Source: a virus
Virus record (IMG/VR): IMGVR_UViG_3300008259_000042
Coordinates: 1-49,506 of that record
Length of the DNA stretch: 49,506 nt
Strand: one strand, 5' to 3'
Shown here in pieces: positions 17,565 to 27,229 of the stretch (positions are counted from its first letter, which is position 1; each line of letters opens with the position of its first letter). A program made the translations under genes and the position numbers. A model generated the notes under the pieces. That model was given only the letters and a program-made list of their open reading frames with translations. It did not search any database and had not been told where the DNA came from.

Positions 17565-19238
17565 TTATTTGTTCTCTAATTTCTTAACTTGTTCTTCTAA
17601 CTGCTTTATAGCCTCAATCAAATACGCAGTAATTTTAGTATAATATACACCAATTGGTTTTCCATCTTCATCATAAGAGACCAGTGTTGGAGCAACAGTC
17701 GCTACTTGTTCTGCAATCAATCCTGCTTCTAATTTCTCATGGTCTATCTTATTATAAGTTACACCGAGTAACTGCTTAATAACTGATAGTGCATCATTAA
17801 TCGGATTAATATTTTCTTTAATTGCAATTGTTGATGTTTCAACTAGATTATTACAACTAACTTCTCCAGTTACATAAACACTATTACCAACAGTAACGTT
17901 ATTATTCGATACATTTGCAGTCAACGTAGAGGAAACAGAAAATACGTTTCCATTTAAATTAAAGGTTAGATTAGATACACTTTTTGGCGACCCATCAAGA
18001 TTAAATACAATCTGAGTGTTTGAGGTGGTTGCGCTAATATTTGCAGTTCCTGCAGGACCAGAAGGACCTTGTGGTCCCTGTGGTCCTGCGCCTTCAATTG
18101 TATATGCATCAACAACTGAGTTTGCTTCTGGAGCAGAAACGAAAACAATTGTTGCATTATTAACAGAATAATCAACATTTCTTTGAAGAACACGATCAAC
18201 AAATACAAGCACACCATTTGCATTATTTGGTGTGGTGCTTAATACAAAATTAAGAGTATTGCCATCGCCAGTGAATATATCATATGTTGATGGGTTTCCG
18301 CGTGGACCTTGTGGTCCCTGAGGTCCAACCGATCCAGAAGATCCTGATGGACCTGTTGGACCTTGAGGTCCAGAATCACCAATAGTATATGCAATAATCT
18401 TAGTATTTGCATCTGGTGCCACATTAAAAATCAATTCATCGTTATTAGCGAGTGTGTATGCTGCATTAGATTGTAAAATAGCATCAACGAAAATGAGTGT
18501 GTGATTTGCACTAGTTGGCGATACATTCAAAACATATGTTGTTGTATTTCCATCGCCAGTGAACACATCTCGAAATGCTCCTGGATTGCCAGTACCAATA
18601 CCAGCAGCACCTGTTGGTCCAGAAGGACCTTGTGGACCTTGTGGACCAAAGTTTCCTTGAGGACCTTGCGGACCAACAACACCTTGCGGACCCTGCGGAC
18701 CTGAATCACCAATTGTGTAAACAATTATATCAGAATTGGTTGGTGGTGGTGATGTGAATTCTATATTTGCATTTACAACGTTGTAAGATGTATTCGTTTG
18801 AAGAATGTAATTAATAAAGACTAATGTGTGATTTTCATTCGTTGGCGTCACATTCAATGAATAGATGGATGTATTACCATCACCAACAAAGATATCTCGC
18901 GTGGATCCAGGATTACCTGTACCCGATCCACCACCACCTCCACCGCCAAGACTTGTAAATGCTACATTAGTAATTCCATTAGTATTTGATACGGCAACTG
19001 TTACTGTTGCTGTATTAATAAAATTGATTGTGTTGGTTAGTGTATTCGATGCGCTGTTTGCAGTGATGTATAAATCTGCACCAGCACCAGCTGGACCTGA
19101 TGGTCCTTGTGGTCCTTGAGGACCAGCATCTGGTGTTTGACCTAAAGACGTCCAAGACTCACCATCCCACTGCCAGGTGTTACCACCGTAGGAATATGTG
19201 TCATTTAGACTTGGTGAATTTGGAAAATTAATTGCCAT
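17565..19238 (-). CDS. Collagen-like tail fibre with S74 intramolecular chaperone
   Basis: 557 residues. An N-terminal phage-fibre leader (NSPSLNDTYSYGGNTWQWDG) is followed by collagen-like GPQ/GPS stretches alternating with three copies of a beta unit (GDGNT, LVFVD..LQ and [10 protein letters not shown] landmarks). The C-terminal about 80 residues are a Peptidase_S74 type chaperone: STIAIKENINPINDALSVIK, then KLEAGLIAEQVA and a final coiled coil EAIKQLEEQVKKLE. These domains trimerise and fold the fibre, then usually cut themselves off at a serine near the SxxxxK segment; that is family knowledge. No Shine-Dalgarno is obvious before the ATG at 19238. Good confidence as a trimeric fibre. Confidence 0.88.
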   Translation of the reverse strand: MAINFPNSPSLNDTYSYGGNTWQWDGESWTSLGQTPDAGPQGPQGPSGPAGAGADLYITANSASNTLTNTINFINTATVTVAVSNTNGITNVAFTSLGGGGGGGSGTGNPGSTRDIFVGDGNTSIYSLNVTPTNENHTLVFINYILQTNTSYNVVNANIEFTSPPPTNSDIIVYTIGDSGPQGPQGVVGPQGPQGNFGPQGPQGPSGPTGAAGIGTGNPGAFRDVFTGDGNTTTYVLNVSPTSANHTLIFVDAILQSNAAYTLANNDELIFNVAPDANTKIIAYTIGDSGPQGPTGPSGSSGSVGPQGPQGPRGNPSTYDIFTGDGNTLNFVLSTTPNNANGVLVFVDRVLQRNVDYSVNNATIVFVSAPEANSVVDAYTIEGAGPQGPQGPSGPAGTANISATTSNTQIVFNLDGSPKSVSNLTFNLNGNVFSVSSTLTANVSNNNVTVGNSVYVTGEVSCNNLVETSTIAIKENINPINDALSVIKQLLGVTYNKIDHEKLEAGLIAEQVATVAPTLVSYDEDGKPIGVYYTKITAYLIEAIKQLEEQVKKLENK

Positions 19239-19254
19239 ATGCTATTTATTTTTG

Positions 19255-20955
19255 TTAATTAAGTTTGAGAATTACAATGCCAGAACCACCATTACCACCA
19301 TTGCCAGCATTGTACAGTTTCCCACCGCCGCCGCCACCAAGATTAGCAGTTCCATTGGCACCATCTGTTCCACCACCGCCTGTCCCACCAGAACCATCTG
19401 TTGTTCCACCACTTGATCCTCTTGCACCACCGCCACCACCAGCGTATGTTACAGAAGTGCCTGTGATGCTATATTCTAGTCCATTTCCACCATTACCACC
19501 CGCAGCACCAGCACCATCAGCACCCACAGCACCTGCACCACCTCCACCACCAGATGGAAAATTTCCATTCTCAAGTCCTGCACCACCATTATATCCTTGT
19601 CTTGTCAAACTAATAAATGAACTTCCTGGATAAACACCAGCACCGCCAGGACGATTTCCACCATATGGTCCACCGCCACCACCAGATCCACCGTCTTGAC
19701 CAGTAGAGTTTGTTGCATCTCCATGGACGCCGCCAGAACCACCACCCACTGCAGTGATTGTTGTAAATCCTGTGCCAGATATAGTAGTGTTACCTCCGCG
19801 AGAACCTCGTGTTCCTCCAGCAGAAGATGCACCAGCCGCACCAGAACCAATTGTGATTGTGTATGTGTTTCCTGCTGTTACAGCAACAGATGTTGAGTAA
19901 ACCAAACCACCTGCGCCGCCACCGCCTCTTCCACCACCGCCACCGCCACCGACAGCAAGAATGTCTATAGATGTTACACCAGCTGGACAAATCCAGCTGG
20001 CTGAATTAGTAAATGATATCACACTTCCAGGCATAGTGTATTTTAAAATTACAATTCCTGAACCACCAGCACCGCTGCCACCATTTTGGTTGCCTTGACC
20101 ACTACCGCCGCCACCGCCTCCACCACCGCCAGTGTTTACTGTTCCTGCAACACCAGCATTGCTGACACCAGGAACAAATCCGCCACGACCACCGCCGCCT
20201 GTGCCGCCAGGACCTCCACCAGCAGGAGAAGTACCAGTATATGTGCCACCACCGCCACCACCAGCATAGGTTACAGATGATCCAGATATTGATGATGCTA
20301 TTCCTGAACCACCAGCGGCTGGTCCACTAGGCATATAATTATCGCCACTAGACCCTGCGCCACCACCACCGCCACCACCATAAAATGGATTATTGACCCC
20401 GCTGCCACCATTATTACCTTGTGATGGTGAAGTTGCAGGAGTATTTCCTGCGCCGCCTGATGTAGTTCCGCCTATTTCAGAATAATATCCACCGCCGCCA
20501 CCAGATCCGCCACTTAATCCGACGCCGTTATTCGGAATAGCTCCACCACCTCCACCACCAGCAGAAACAATATCGCTGAATTGAGAAGCAGATCCTGGGC
20601 CTCCAGTAAAATATGATGGGCTTGCGCCTCTAGCTGCGCCACCAGCGCCAACTGTAATTGTGTATGTATTTCCAGCGGTTACTGCTAAACCTGTCCCTGT
20701 TCTAAAGCCACCTGCTCCTCCGCCGCCGCCATAGGCTGTTCCACCAGATCCACCACCAGCAACAACGAGATAGTCGACAGAAGTGACACCAGTTGGAGCA
20801 GTCCATGTGCTTGATGATGTGAATGTCAAAACAATAGTTTTTGTTAGATTCCATGCTGGATTTATAATCCTGCTTGGATTCAATGCATTGTATCTGCCCG
20901 TCGGAGAATATCCGAAAGCAGAGAGCGATGCTAATGAAAAGACTTTCGTTGCCAT
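19255..20955 (-). CDS. Glycine-rich tail-fibre adhesin, two-module
   Basis: 566 residues. After a short anchor (MATKVFSLASLSAFGYSPTG) come two glycine-rich modules of about 250 residues each. Both begin with a strand of the type SWICPAGVTSIDILAVGGGG or STWTAPTGVTSVDYLVVAGG, carry YTITVGAGG or YTITIGSGA, and end in GGSGIVILK. The link between modules (residues about 300-330, MPGSVISFTNSASWICP) is encoded by a 61-bp stretch identical to one in the 570-residue gene at 21570. The protein ends directly after GGSGIVILKLN, the same terminus as the 570-residue gene. Role: probable distal adhesin on the tail fibre. Confidence 0.82.
   Translation of the reverse strand: MATKVFSLASLSAFGYSPTGRYNALNPSRIINPAWNLTKTIVLTFTSSSTWTAPTGVTSVDYLVVAGGGSGGTAYGGGGGAGGFRTGTGLAVTAGNTYTITVGAGGAARGASPSYFTGGPGSASQFSDIVSAGGGGGGAIPNNGVGLSGGSGGGGGYYSEIGGTTSGGAGNTPATSPSQGNNGGSGVNNPFYGGGGGGGAGSSGDNYMPSGPAAGGSGIASSISGSSVTYAGGGGGGTYTGTSPAGGGPGGTGGGGRGGFVPGVSNAGVAGTVNTGGGGGGGGGSGQGNQNGGSGAGGSGIVILKYTMPGSVISFTNSASWICPAGVTSIDILAVGGGGGGGRGGGGAGGLVYSTSVAVTAGNTYTITIGSGAAGASSAGGTRGSRGGNTTISGTGFTTITAVGGGSGGVHGDATNSTGQDGGSGGGGGPYGGNRPGGAGVYPGSSFISLTRQGYNGGAGLENGNFPSGGGGGAGAVGADGAGAAGGNGGNGLEYSITGTSVTYAGGGGGARGSSGGTTDGSGGTGGGGTDGANGTANLGGGGGGKLYNAGNGGNGGSGIVILKLN
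19983..20043 (-). repeat. 61-bp perfect direct repeat, copy 1
   Basis: Identical, base for base, to 22316-22376. It starts ctggacaaatccagctgg and ends gcatagtgtattt. Encodes the link between the two glycine-rich modules of the 566-residue adhesin. Flanks diverge on both sides. Confidence 0.9.
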
Positions 20956-20956
20956 A

Positions 20957-21289
20957 TTAGGTAATTTCTACACCAAAGACGCTGAATGAAATATTGGCGT
21001 TTGCTGAATAGACAGACAATACATCCGTGTTGCCCATTGAGACACCGAGTGATAGTGCAATCGAATCGAGTGCAGTCACTGTTGAATCATATGCAATATA
21101 ATGTTGATTGGCTAATGCAGCACCAGCTGGTTGAACAGCAATTCTATATGTTGCGTTTGCATTATTGTTTCTATTCGTCACAATGATCGAAGAAACAACA
21201 GCTTGCGTTGCAGCAGGAACTGTGTAAACATTTGCGGTTGTATTTGCTGCAGGAGCAGATTGACCTAATACTTTATATGTTTGTGGCAT
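20957..21289 (-). CDS. Small beta-rich virion-associated protein (paralogue of the 5'-edge gene)
   Basis: 110 residues, MPQTYKVLGQSAPAANTTAN at the start. Alternating strands (VYTVPAATQAVVSSIIVTNR, VLSVYSANANISFSVFGVEI) predict an all-beta fold. The partial gene at 1-38 starts almost identically, and the 108-residue protein at 8124 has the same plan. It is followed after one base by the 566-residue adhesin. I infer a small virion or fibre-associated protein; such genes are common next to fibre genes in marine myoviruses, but the function is not known to me. Confidence 0.68.
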   Translation of the reverse strand: MPQTYKVLGQSAPAANTTANVYTVPAATQAVVSSIIVTNRNNNANATYRIAVQPAGAALANQHYIAYDSTVTALDSIALSLGVSMGNTDVLSVYSANANISFSVFGVEIT

Positions 21290-21300
21290 TCGAATATACC

Positions 21301-21555
21301 TTATAAACCAAGTAAGAATGGATGAAATGATTCAGATGGACCAGAAGATCCACCAGCAACCTCGAAGGAAATATTTGCATTTCCATCACCAGAATCACTC
21401 ACTGTAATTGAGACGTTTGTTGTATTTACAAAATTTAATTGTTTTGCAGAAAGAGTTGATGAACTATTTTGCGAAATGCGCACAGTGTTTGCAGCAGAAC
21501 CTAAATTTGTTTCTAGATTTGCGACTTGCGTTGTTCGAATAATTGGTTCAGACAT
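21301..21555 (-). CDS. Small fibre-cluster protein
   Basis: 84 residues, MSEPIIRTTQVANLETNLGS at the start. The central part (STLSAKQLNFVNTTNVSITV, then DGNANISFEVAGGSSGP) is the same strand pair found in the 837-, 557- and 1180-residue fibres (NTANVTVSV or DNADGNANISF), where it sits between repeat regions. It ends in a short GPSESFHPFLLGL tail that resembles the FLTGL end of the 64-residue protein. It may be a minimal fibre unit or adaptor. It lies 11 bp downstream of the 570-residue... adhesin start-to-stop junction at 21556-21569 and is cotranscribed. Confidence 0.62.
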   Translation of the reverse strand: MSEPIIRTTQVANLETNLGSAANTVRISQNSSSTLSAKQLNFVNTTNVSITVSDSGDGNANISFEVAGGSSGPSESFHPFLLGL

Positions 21556-21569
21556 TTATTTTCTCTATA

Positions 21570-23282
21570 CTAATTGAGTTTGAGAATGACTATACCACTA
21601 CCGCCAGCACCACCATTTGTTGGTGAGTTTCCACCTCCACCACCACCACCACCACCCAAATTAGCAGTGCCAGCACTTCCTGTTGATGCTTTTGCGCCAT
21701 TACCACCACCACCAGATCCACCTGTTCCTGCAGTATTTGGAGAGCCAGCATTTGTTCTTTTTCCACCACCACCACCACCAGCATAAGTTACAGAAGTGCC
21801 AGTGATTGAAGATGCAGTTCCATTGCCACCATTTCCACCTGCCGATGATGCACCATTTGAACCAACCGCATTTGCACCACCACCACCACCGCCACATTGA
21901 ACGTCAGCGTCTGAATCACTTCCAAATCCATTTCCACCATTATTTCCTTGTGATGGTGATGTACTCGGTGTATTTCCAGCAGCACCATTTTGTGTAAATG
22001 CTAAATTTAGACCTCCTCCTCCACCACCCGATCCACCTGATGCTGATGATGTAGATCCATCTGGAATACCTCCACGACCCCCCTTAGTCGCTGTAATCGT
22101 TGAAAAAACAGAATCATTTCCATTTGCGCTTTGAGAACCACCAGCGCCAACAGTGACTGTATATGCTGTGCCTGGTGTTACAGATAATGCAGTGCCAGTT
22201 CTAAATCCGCCTGCACCACCGCCCCCTCCACCTCCACCAGCACCAAATGCTGGTCCACCAGCACCGCCACCGCCACCACCAGCAACAACGAGATAGTCAA
22301 CAGATGTGACACCTTCTGGACAAATCCAGCTGGCTGAATTAGTAAATGATATCACACTTCCAGGCATAGTGTATTTGAGAATTACAATGCCAGAGCCGCC
22401 AGATCCACCATTATCTGTTGGACCATTCCAGTTACCACCACCACCGCCACCTGAATTTGTTGTTCCAGAATTAGGAGTTCCACTAGACACACCTGCACCA
22501 CCACCACCTGTTCCACCAGTTCCATTCGGATTTCCTGGTGCAGAAGAGCCTCCTCCGCCACCAGCATAAGTTACTGATGATCCAGAAATTGTTGATGATG
22601 CTCCAACACCACCATTTCCAGCAATTCTTGGTGATGCGGTTGCATTTCCACCAACAGCACCTGCACCACCCCCACCACCACCTGGAGAACTGCTTCCTGC
22701 GTCAGCACCGTTTCCACCACTATTTCCTTGAGATGGACTTACTGTAGGTGTATTTCCTGCTCCACCAGTTCCACTGTAAATACCTGATCTTGCACCACCG
22801 CCACCGCCTGATCCTCCAGCGTGACCATTTCCTTCAGCGTTAGGTGAATTGTAACCACCCGCACCACCACCTCCAGCAGATGTGATTGTGTCAAATACTG
22901 ATGAAGATCCATTTGCGCCTCTATTTAATGCTGCAGCGCCTGCAGCACCAGCACCAACAGTGATGGTATAAGTGTTTCCAGCAGTTACAGGATATGATGT
23001 CCCCGTTCTGAATCCACCTGCACCTCCGCCAGCAAGCGAACCCGCACCACCACCAGCAACAACCAAATACTCAACTTGAGTGACACCAGTTGGGGCAGTC
23101 CATGTACTGGATGATGTAAATGTAAGAACAATCGTTCGACCACTTATCACAAATGGCCAAAATCCAGATCCGACATATTGAGCAACATCAGCAGCACTAT
23201 AAATGCCGCTTGCGACAACATTACCCGCACCAATTGGCGGTAATGATGATCGAATGATGCCACCTCTATACCTTCTAGTCAT
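21570..23282 (-). CDS. Glycine-rich tail-fibre adhesin, two-module (paralogue)
   Basis: 570 residues. The anchor (MTRRYRGGIIRSSLPPIGAG) is followed by two glycine-rich modules with the same landmarks as the 566-residue gene: STWTAPTGVTQVEYLVVAGG, YTITVGAGA, GGSGIVILKYTMPGSVIS, SWICPEGVTSVDYLVVAGG and a GGSGIVILKLN end. The inter-module segment is encoded by the 61-bp perfect repeat shared with that gene. The loops between glycine runs differ (PSTSPSQGNNGGNGFGSD against SSFISLTRQGYNGG), as expected for adhesins under selection for receptor binding. The start is 2 bp after the stop of the 123-residue gene. Confidence 0.82.
   Translation of the reverse strand: MTRRYRGGIIRSSLPPIGAGNVVASGIYSAADVAQYVGSGFWPFVISGRTIVLTFTSSSTWTAPTGVTQVEYLVVAGGGAGSLAGGGAGGFRTGTSYPVTAGNTYTITVGAGAAGAAALNRGANGSSSVFDTITSAGGGGAGGYNSPNAEGNGHAGGSGGGGGARSGIYSGTGGAGNTPTVSPSQGNSGGNGADAGSSSPGGGGGGAGAVGGNATASPRIAGNGGVGASSTISGSSVTYAGGGGGSSAPGNPNGTGGTGGGGAGVSSGTPNSGTTNSGGGGGGNWNGPTDNGGSGGSGIVILKYTMPGSVISFTNSASWICPEGVTSVDYLVVAGGGGGGAGGPAFGAGGGGGGGGAGGFRTGTALSVTPGTAYTVTVGAGGSQSANGNDSVFSTITATKGGRGGIPDGSTSSASGGSGGGGGGLNLAFTQNGAAGNTPSTSPSQGNNGGNGFGSDSDADVQCGGGGGGANAVGSNGASSAGGNGGNGTASSITGTSVTYAGGGGGGKRTNAGSPNTAGTGGSGGGGNGAKASTGSAGTANLGGGGGGGGGNSPTNGGAGGSGIVILKLN
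22316..22376 (-). repeat. 61-bp perfect direct repeat, copy 2
   Basis: Second copy, in the same position between the two modules of the 570-residue adhesin. The copies are 2333 bp apart in the same orientation. Confidence 0.9.
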
Positions 23283-23284
23283 GA

Positions 23285-23656
23285 CTAGCTGATTTCCTCA
23301 TAACTTGCTGTTGCAAAGATTGAATTTGCAACATTTGCTTTGACTGCCAATGATGAATCCTCTTCAAGATAATATCCAGTTCCTTTATCTAGTACTGTCA
23401 ATATCGTACCAGTTGGAACACTGACTTCATGAGCAATTTTATATTCAGTTCCACCCTGATTTGCAGCAGTATAATATGACACTGAAACAAGAATAGTGTT
23501 TCCGCTATAGTTTGTCATATTGAGCACATTGATCTTCAATGATTTAGATGACGCTGCTCCATTATTTACAAGCGTTGTCATGCTATTTGAAGTCAGATTG
23601 ACTCCAGCTGTTTTTCCATAAATCGACGTCACGTTGACTATATTAGGATTAGCCAT
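23285..23656 (-). CDS. Small beta-rich virion-associated protein
   Basis: I choose the ATG at 23656 (MANPNIVNVTSIYGKTAGVN), giving 123 residues, because a strong GGAGG ribosome site sits just upstream. That site is formed by the last glycine codons and stop of the 1180-residue gene, which ends one base before. An ATG six codons further up would ignore this site. The protein is beta-rich (TILVSVSYYTAANQGGTEYK) with no signal peptide; its last part (SSLAVKANVANSIFATASYE) resembles the end of the 108-residue protein (ANDYIFGTASSNNHLDVTVS). It is probably another small fibre-associated structural protein. Confidence 0.7.
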   Translation of the reverse strand: MANPNIVNVTSIYGKTAGVNLTSNSMTTLVNNGAASSKSLKINVLNMTNYSGNTILVSVSYYTAANQGGTEYKIAHEVSVPTGTILTVLDKGTGYYLEEDSSLAVKANVANSIFATASYEEIS

Positions 23657-23657
23657 A

Positions 23658-26600
23658 TTATCCTCCAAATACAATAGCCATTGCTATTGCTTTTCCTGTT
23701 CCGATTCCTGCTGCGCCACTTGGACCAGATGGACCTGTTGGTCCAGTCGAGCCAGTTGGTCCTTGTGGACCCTGTGGACCAACTGCCATCAAATTCGATA
23801 GATTTCTAAAGTGCGTAAATGTTACAACATCATTCACTTGCGCTGCAGTGTTTAGAGTGACGATGTTATTTGTAACTTGATAATGAATGTTTGGTGTAAG
23901 AACCAAGCCATTCTTTGACACAACCAAAGATGCAATAGAAGTCACATTTTGCGTCAATGTAAATGTATTCGTATTTGATACGACAGTATTCGATGTTACT
24001 GAAATTTCTGTATTGCCAGTCGGACCAGATGGACCTGTTGGACCAATTCTTGGAACAACAGCATCAACCCACTGAGTTGAGTTGCCATCATTGTAATAAA
24101 TCTTCAATGAACCAGTGTTACTATTCCACCAGAAGTCTTGATTCGCACGACCACCTGTTGGGGCTGTTGCAGAAACAGTGACGTTTGCGTTGCCGTCACC
24201 ACCACCGCCACCACCAACACTTGTAAATGCAACGTTGATAATTCCAGAATTGTTTGAAGTTGAAACAGTGACAGTTGCAGTATTAACGAAATTGATATTG
24301 CTAGAGACAAGAACTGATCCACTGTTTGTGGTGACTGTCGTTGCTGGACCCTGTGGTCCTTGTGGACCTGCGCTACCAGTAGCACCCTGTGGTCCTTGTG
24401 GACCAGTGTCACCAGTTACACCTTGTGGACCTTGAGGTCCTGTTGGACCTTGTGGACCCTGAGGACCTTGAGGTCCTGTTGGACCTTGTGGACCAGCAGG
24501 ACCAAGATCGCTGATGTTGATTGTTCCAGCCATCGATGCGTGGTACTGACAGACATAATATAATGTGCTTGGTGCGTCATAAGGAACATCGAATGTGATT
24601 GTGCCTACTTGAGCGCCATTGTTTGTAACACCAGTATTGTAAATGTTACCAGAACTGTACGCACCAGAAACAGACTGAATCCAGAATGGATGCCCACTTG
24701 CATTTACACTGAATGTGTAAGTAAACCCACGCAATAAATTTAGAGTTGGATTATTTGATCCATCAATTGTGTATGCACTTGCACCACTATTTGTTACAGT
24801 ATATGTTCTTGATCCGCTAACACCTTGTGGACCTTGTGGACCAGTAGCACCAGTTGATCCTTGTGGACCCTGTGGTCCTTGCGGACCTGCGTCTCCAGCA
24901 ACACCTTGAGGACCTTGAGGACCAGTGACGCCTTGAGGACCTTGAGGACCTTGAGGACCAGTGACGCCTTGAGGACCTTGAGGACCCGAATCGCCGATTG
25001 TATAGACTACAATTGATGTATTATCTTCTGGTGCTGCGGTGAATACAATATTTGCACTAGCGATATTATAATCTACATTCTCTTGTAGCACACCATCAAC
25101 AAAGACAAGTGTATGTGCTTCACTAGTTGGCGGAACAGTCAGAACGAATGTTGCGGTGTTTCCATCACCAGTAAATTCATTGCGAGTAGAACCAGGATTA
25201 CCAGTGCCAGTTCCTGATGGACCAGTCGGACCAGCAGGACCAGATGGACCTTGCGGTCCAGCGCTACCTGTAGCACCTTGCGGACCTTGCGGACCTGGAT
25301 CACCATTAAATCCTTGAGGACCCTGTGGTCCTTGTGGTCCTTGAGGACCTTGTGGACCAGATGGACCAACAACACCCTGTGGACCTTGCGGACCTTGTGG
25401 TCCTTGCGAACCTTGAGGACCTTGTGGACCAGTGTCACCTTTATCACCAGTACGAACAAATGTAATAATAACATTCGTTGAGTTTGATAGTGTGGTTACA
25501 CCTGATGTGTGAGCAATAGGAACAGCGAAATAATTAGGAAGTTCGGCATGCAAACCTGTGATATTAAAGAATGCAAATTCAAGAACATTTGCAGTGTTTG
25601 CAACTTTAAATGTTCCCTTAATTGAGGAAGTTGAATCGTCAATCGTTTGCAAATAATTAAACACATTTGCTGTAGATTGATCAATGAAATCAATAAACAA
25701 TGTATTTGCTGAAGATAATGTTACGTTATTAAACGTAAGATTTGCAACGCCAGGGTCTGTATTGGATGTACTTGTTAGGTAAGTATAATCAAATGTTGCA
25801 CCACCAAAATCACCAGTATCACCTTTTACGCCTGAAGGACCAATTGGTCCTTGCGGACCAGCAACACCTTGTGGTCCTTGCGGTCCCTGTGGACCAATAT
25901 CACCTTGAACACCTTGTGGTCCTTGTGGACCCTGTGGACCTTGCGGACCAGATGGACCCTGAGGACCAACTGCACCTGATGGACCTGACGGACCATCATT
26001 ACCCTGCGGACCAGATGGACCAGAAGGACCAGAAGGACCTGTTGGACCAGCAGCGCCAGCAGCACCTTGAGGACCTTGTGGACCAGAATCACCAATCGTG
26101 TAAACAATAATTTGAGTATTGCTATCTGGTGCAGTGGAGAAAACTACGTTTGCACTGGAAATATTGTAAGACGAGTTTGGTTGAACAATACCATCAACAA
26201 AAACGATTGTATGTTCTTCACTAGTTGGTGGAACTGTAAGTGCAAATACCGCTGTATTTCCATCACCAGTAAATTCATTTCTTGTAGAACCAGGATTACC
26301 TGTACCAGTTCCTGATGGACCTGTTGGACCAGCTACACCACTTGGTCCTTGAGGACCTTGTGGACCAGTTGGTCCAGCATCACCATTTACTCCAGATGGA
26401 CCAGTTGGTCCTTGTGGACCAGAGTCACCAATCGTGTAAACAATAATTTCATCATTGTTTGCAGGAGCAGTCGTGAACACAATATTAGCATTTGCAATAT
26501 TATATTCGGCATTTCCTTGCAAAATTGTTCCAACAAAAACGAGAGTGTGTTCTTCACTTGTTGGTGGAACAGTTAAAACGAAGTTAGTTGTATTACCATC

Positions 26601-27200
26601 ACCAATAAAGATATCTCTGGTTGATCCAGGATTACCTGTACCAGTTCCTGATGGACCAGTCGGACCAGCCACGCCACTTGGTCCTTGAGGACCTTGTGGA
26701 CCAGTACCACCACCGCCTCCAGCAAGAGATTCGAATGCAACGTTAACAACACCATTTGCTGTTGTTGTGACAGAAACAGTTACGTTAGCTGTATTGACAA
26801 AGTTGAATGTATTAGCGCGAATAGTAGTTCCGCTATTTGCTTGAGCAAAGACGTTACCAGTGAGATCTGTAATGGGCGCAGCATCCCATGTAAGCATACC
26901 TGCTTCATCAGCACCAAGAGTTGCAACAAGAGGAGAACCATTTGCATTTCCGTAATAGATGTAAATGGTGTTGCTTGAAACGTGAAGATCTTTCCAAACA
27001 GCCGTGTTTGATCCAAGGCTATATGCATTATTGGAAGATGGAATAATATTCTGTGCGAATATTGTAGAGCCAACAGTTAAGTTGCCACTGATATTCGCAG
27101 ATTGAACGTTGGTGATATTACGACTTGAATCGACAACAATGGTATTGGCTACATCAATACCATGTTTAACGCTGAAGGTCTTATTAGTCGTATTTGCCAT
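23658..27200 (-). CDS. Giant collagen-like tail fibre with cupredoxin-like domain
   Basis: 1180 residues. The N-terminus ([20 protein letters not shown]) matches the 837-residue fibre start, so both likely dock to the same virion site. The body is long GPQ/GPS/GPT collagen-like runs alternating with three copies of the GDGNT beta unit that ends [10 protein letters not shown]. Residues about 800-896 form a cupredoxin-like domain: H837 in SGHPFWI, then C884, H887 and M890 in [10 protein letters not shown]. Further collagen runs and a beta domain follow. The chain ends in [12 protein letters not shown], whose glycine codons also form the next gene's ribosome site. Collagen-like segments in phages form trimeric stalks. 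A weak late-type promoter lies upstream at 27301. Confidence 0.87.
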   Translation of the reverse strand: MANTTNKTFSVKHGIDVANTIVVDSSRNITNVQSANISGNLTVGSTIFAQNIIPSSNNAYSLGSNTAVWKDLHVSSNTIYIYYGNANGSPLVATLGADEAGMLTWDAAPITDLTGNVFAQANSGTTIRANTFNFVNTANVTVSVTTTANGVVNVAFESLAGGGGGTGPQGPQGPSGVAGPTGPSGTGTGNPGSTRDIFIGDGNTTNFVLTVPPTSEEHTLVFVGTILQGNAEYNIANANIVFTTAPANNDEIIVYTIGDSGPQGPTGPSGVNGDAGPTGPQGPQGPSGVAGPTGPSGTGTGNPGSTRNEFTGDGNTAVFALTVPPTSEEHTIVFVDGIVQPNSSYNISSANVVFSTAPDSNTQIIVYTIGDSGPQGPQGAAGAAGPTGPSGPSGPSGPQGNDGPSGPSGAVGPQGPSGPQGPQGPQGPQGVQGDIGPQGPQGPQGVAGPQGPIGPSGVKGDTGDFGGATFDYTYLTSTSNTDPGVANLTFNNVTLSSANTLFIDFIDQSTANVFNYLQTIDDSTSSIKGTFKVANTANVLEFAFFNITGLHAELPNYFAVPIAHTSGVTTLSNSTNVIITFVRTGDKGDTGPQGPQGSQGPQGPQGPQGVVGPSGPQGPQGPQGPQGPQGFNGDPGPQGPQGATGSAGPQGPSGPAGPTGPSGTGTGNPGSTRNEFTGDGNTATFVLTVPPTSEAHTLVFVDGVLQENVDYNIASANIVFTAAPEDNTSIVVYTIGDSGPQGPQGVTGPQGPQGPQGVTGPQGPQGVAGDAGPQGPQGPQGSTGATGPQGPQGVSGSRTYTVTNSGASAYTIDGSNNPTLNLLRGFTYTFSVNASGHPFWIQSVSGAYSSGNIYNTGVTNNGAQVGTITFDVPYDAPSTLYYVCQYHASMAGTINISDLGPAGPQGPTGPQGPQGPQGPTGPQGPQGVTGDTGPQGPQGATGSAGPQGPQGPATTVTTNSGSVLVSSNINFVNTATVTVSTSNNSGIINVAFTSVGGGGGGDGNANVTVSATAPTGGRANQDFWWNSNTGSLKIYYNDGNSTQWVDAVVPRIGPTGPSGPTGNTEISVTSNTVVSNTNTFTLTQNVTSIASLVVSKNGLVLTPNIHYQVTNNIVTLNTAAQVNDVVTFTHFRNLSNLMAVGPQGPQGPTGSTGPTGPSGPSGAAGIGTGKAIAMAIVFGG
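23700..26720 (-). repeat. Collagen-like coding repeats (GPQ/GPS triplets)
   Basis: Within the 1180-residue gene, many blocks of 9-bp units encode Gly-Pro-Gln, Gly-Pro-Ser or Gly-Pro-Thr. On the plus strand they read as variants of ggaccttgtggacct. Synonymous changes between units (GGT or GGA, CCT or CCA, CAA or CAG) are frequent, so the DNA repeat is imperfect while the protein repeat is exact. The blocks are separated by folded beta units and the cupredoxin-like domain. Confidence 0.85.
24505..24800 (-). other. Cupredoxin-like domain segment in the giant fibre
   Basis: These codons encode residues about 800-896 of the 1180-residue fibre. They start at [16 protein letters not shown] and end at the GTINISDLG strand. 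The putative ligands are H837, C884, H887 and M890. The equivalent segment of the 552-residue fibre lies at about 16480-16770. Copper binding is inferred from ligand spacing only. Confidence 0.6.
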
Positions 27201-27229
27201 ATTATGTTAGAAAACGATGGGCAAATACA

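Noticed and set aside
19243-19250. AATAAATA, late-promoter-like
   Set aside because: It lies within 5 bases of the ATG at 19238, leaving no room for a leader. AT-rich spacer is a simpler reading.
6581-23000. Long proline-, histidine- or leucine/valine-rich reading frames on the opposite strand or shifted frames of the glycine-rich fibre genes
   Set aside because: They are the expected reading of GGN-rich codons in other frames (Pro, Leu/Val or Trp runs). They lack ribosome sites and fold-like sequence.
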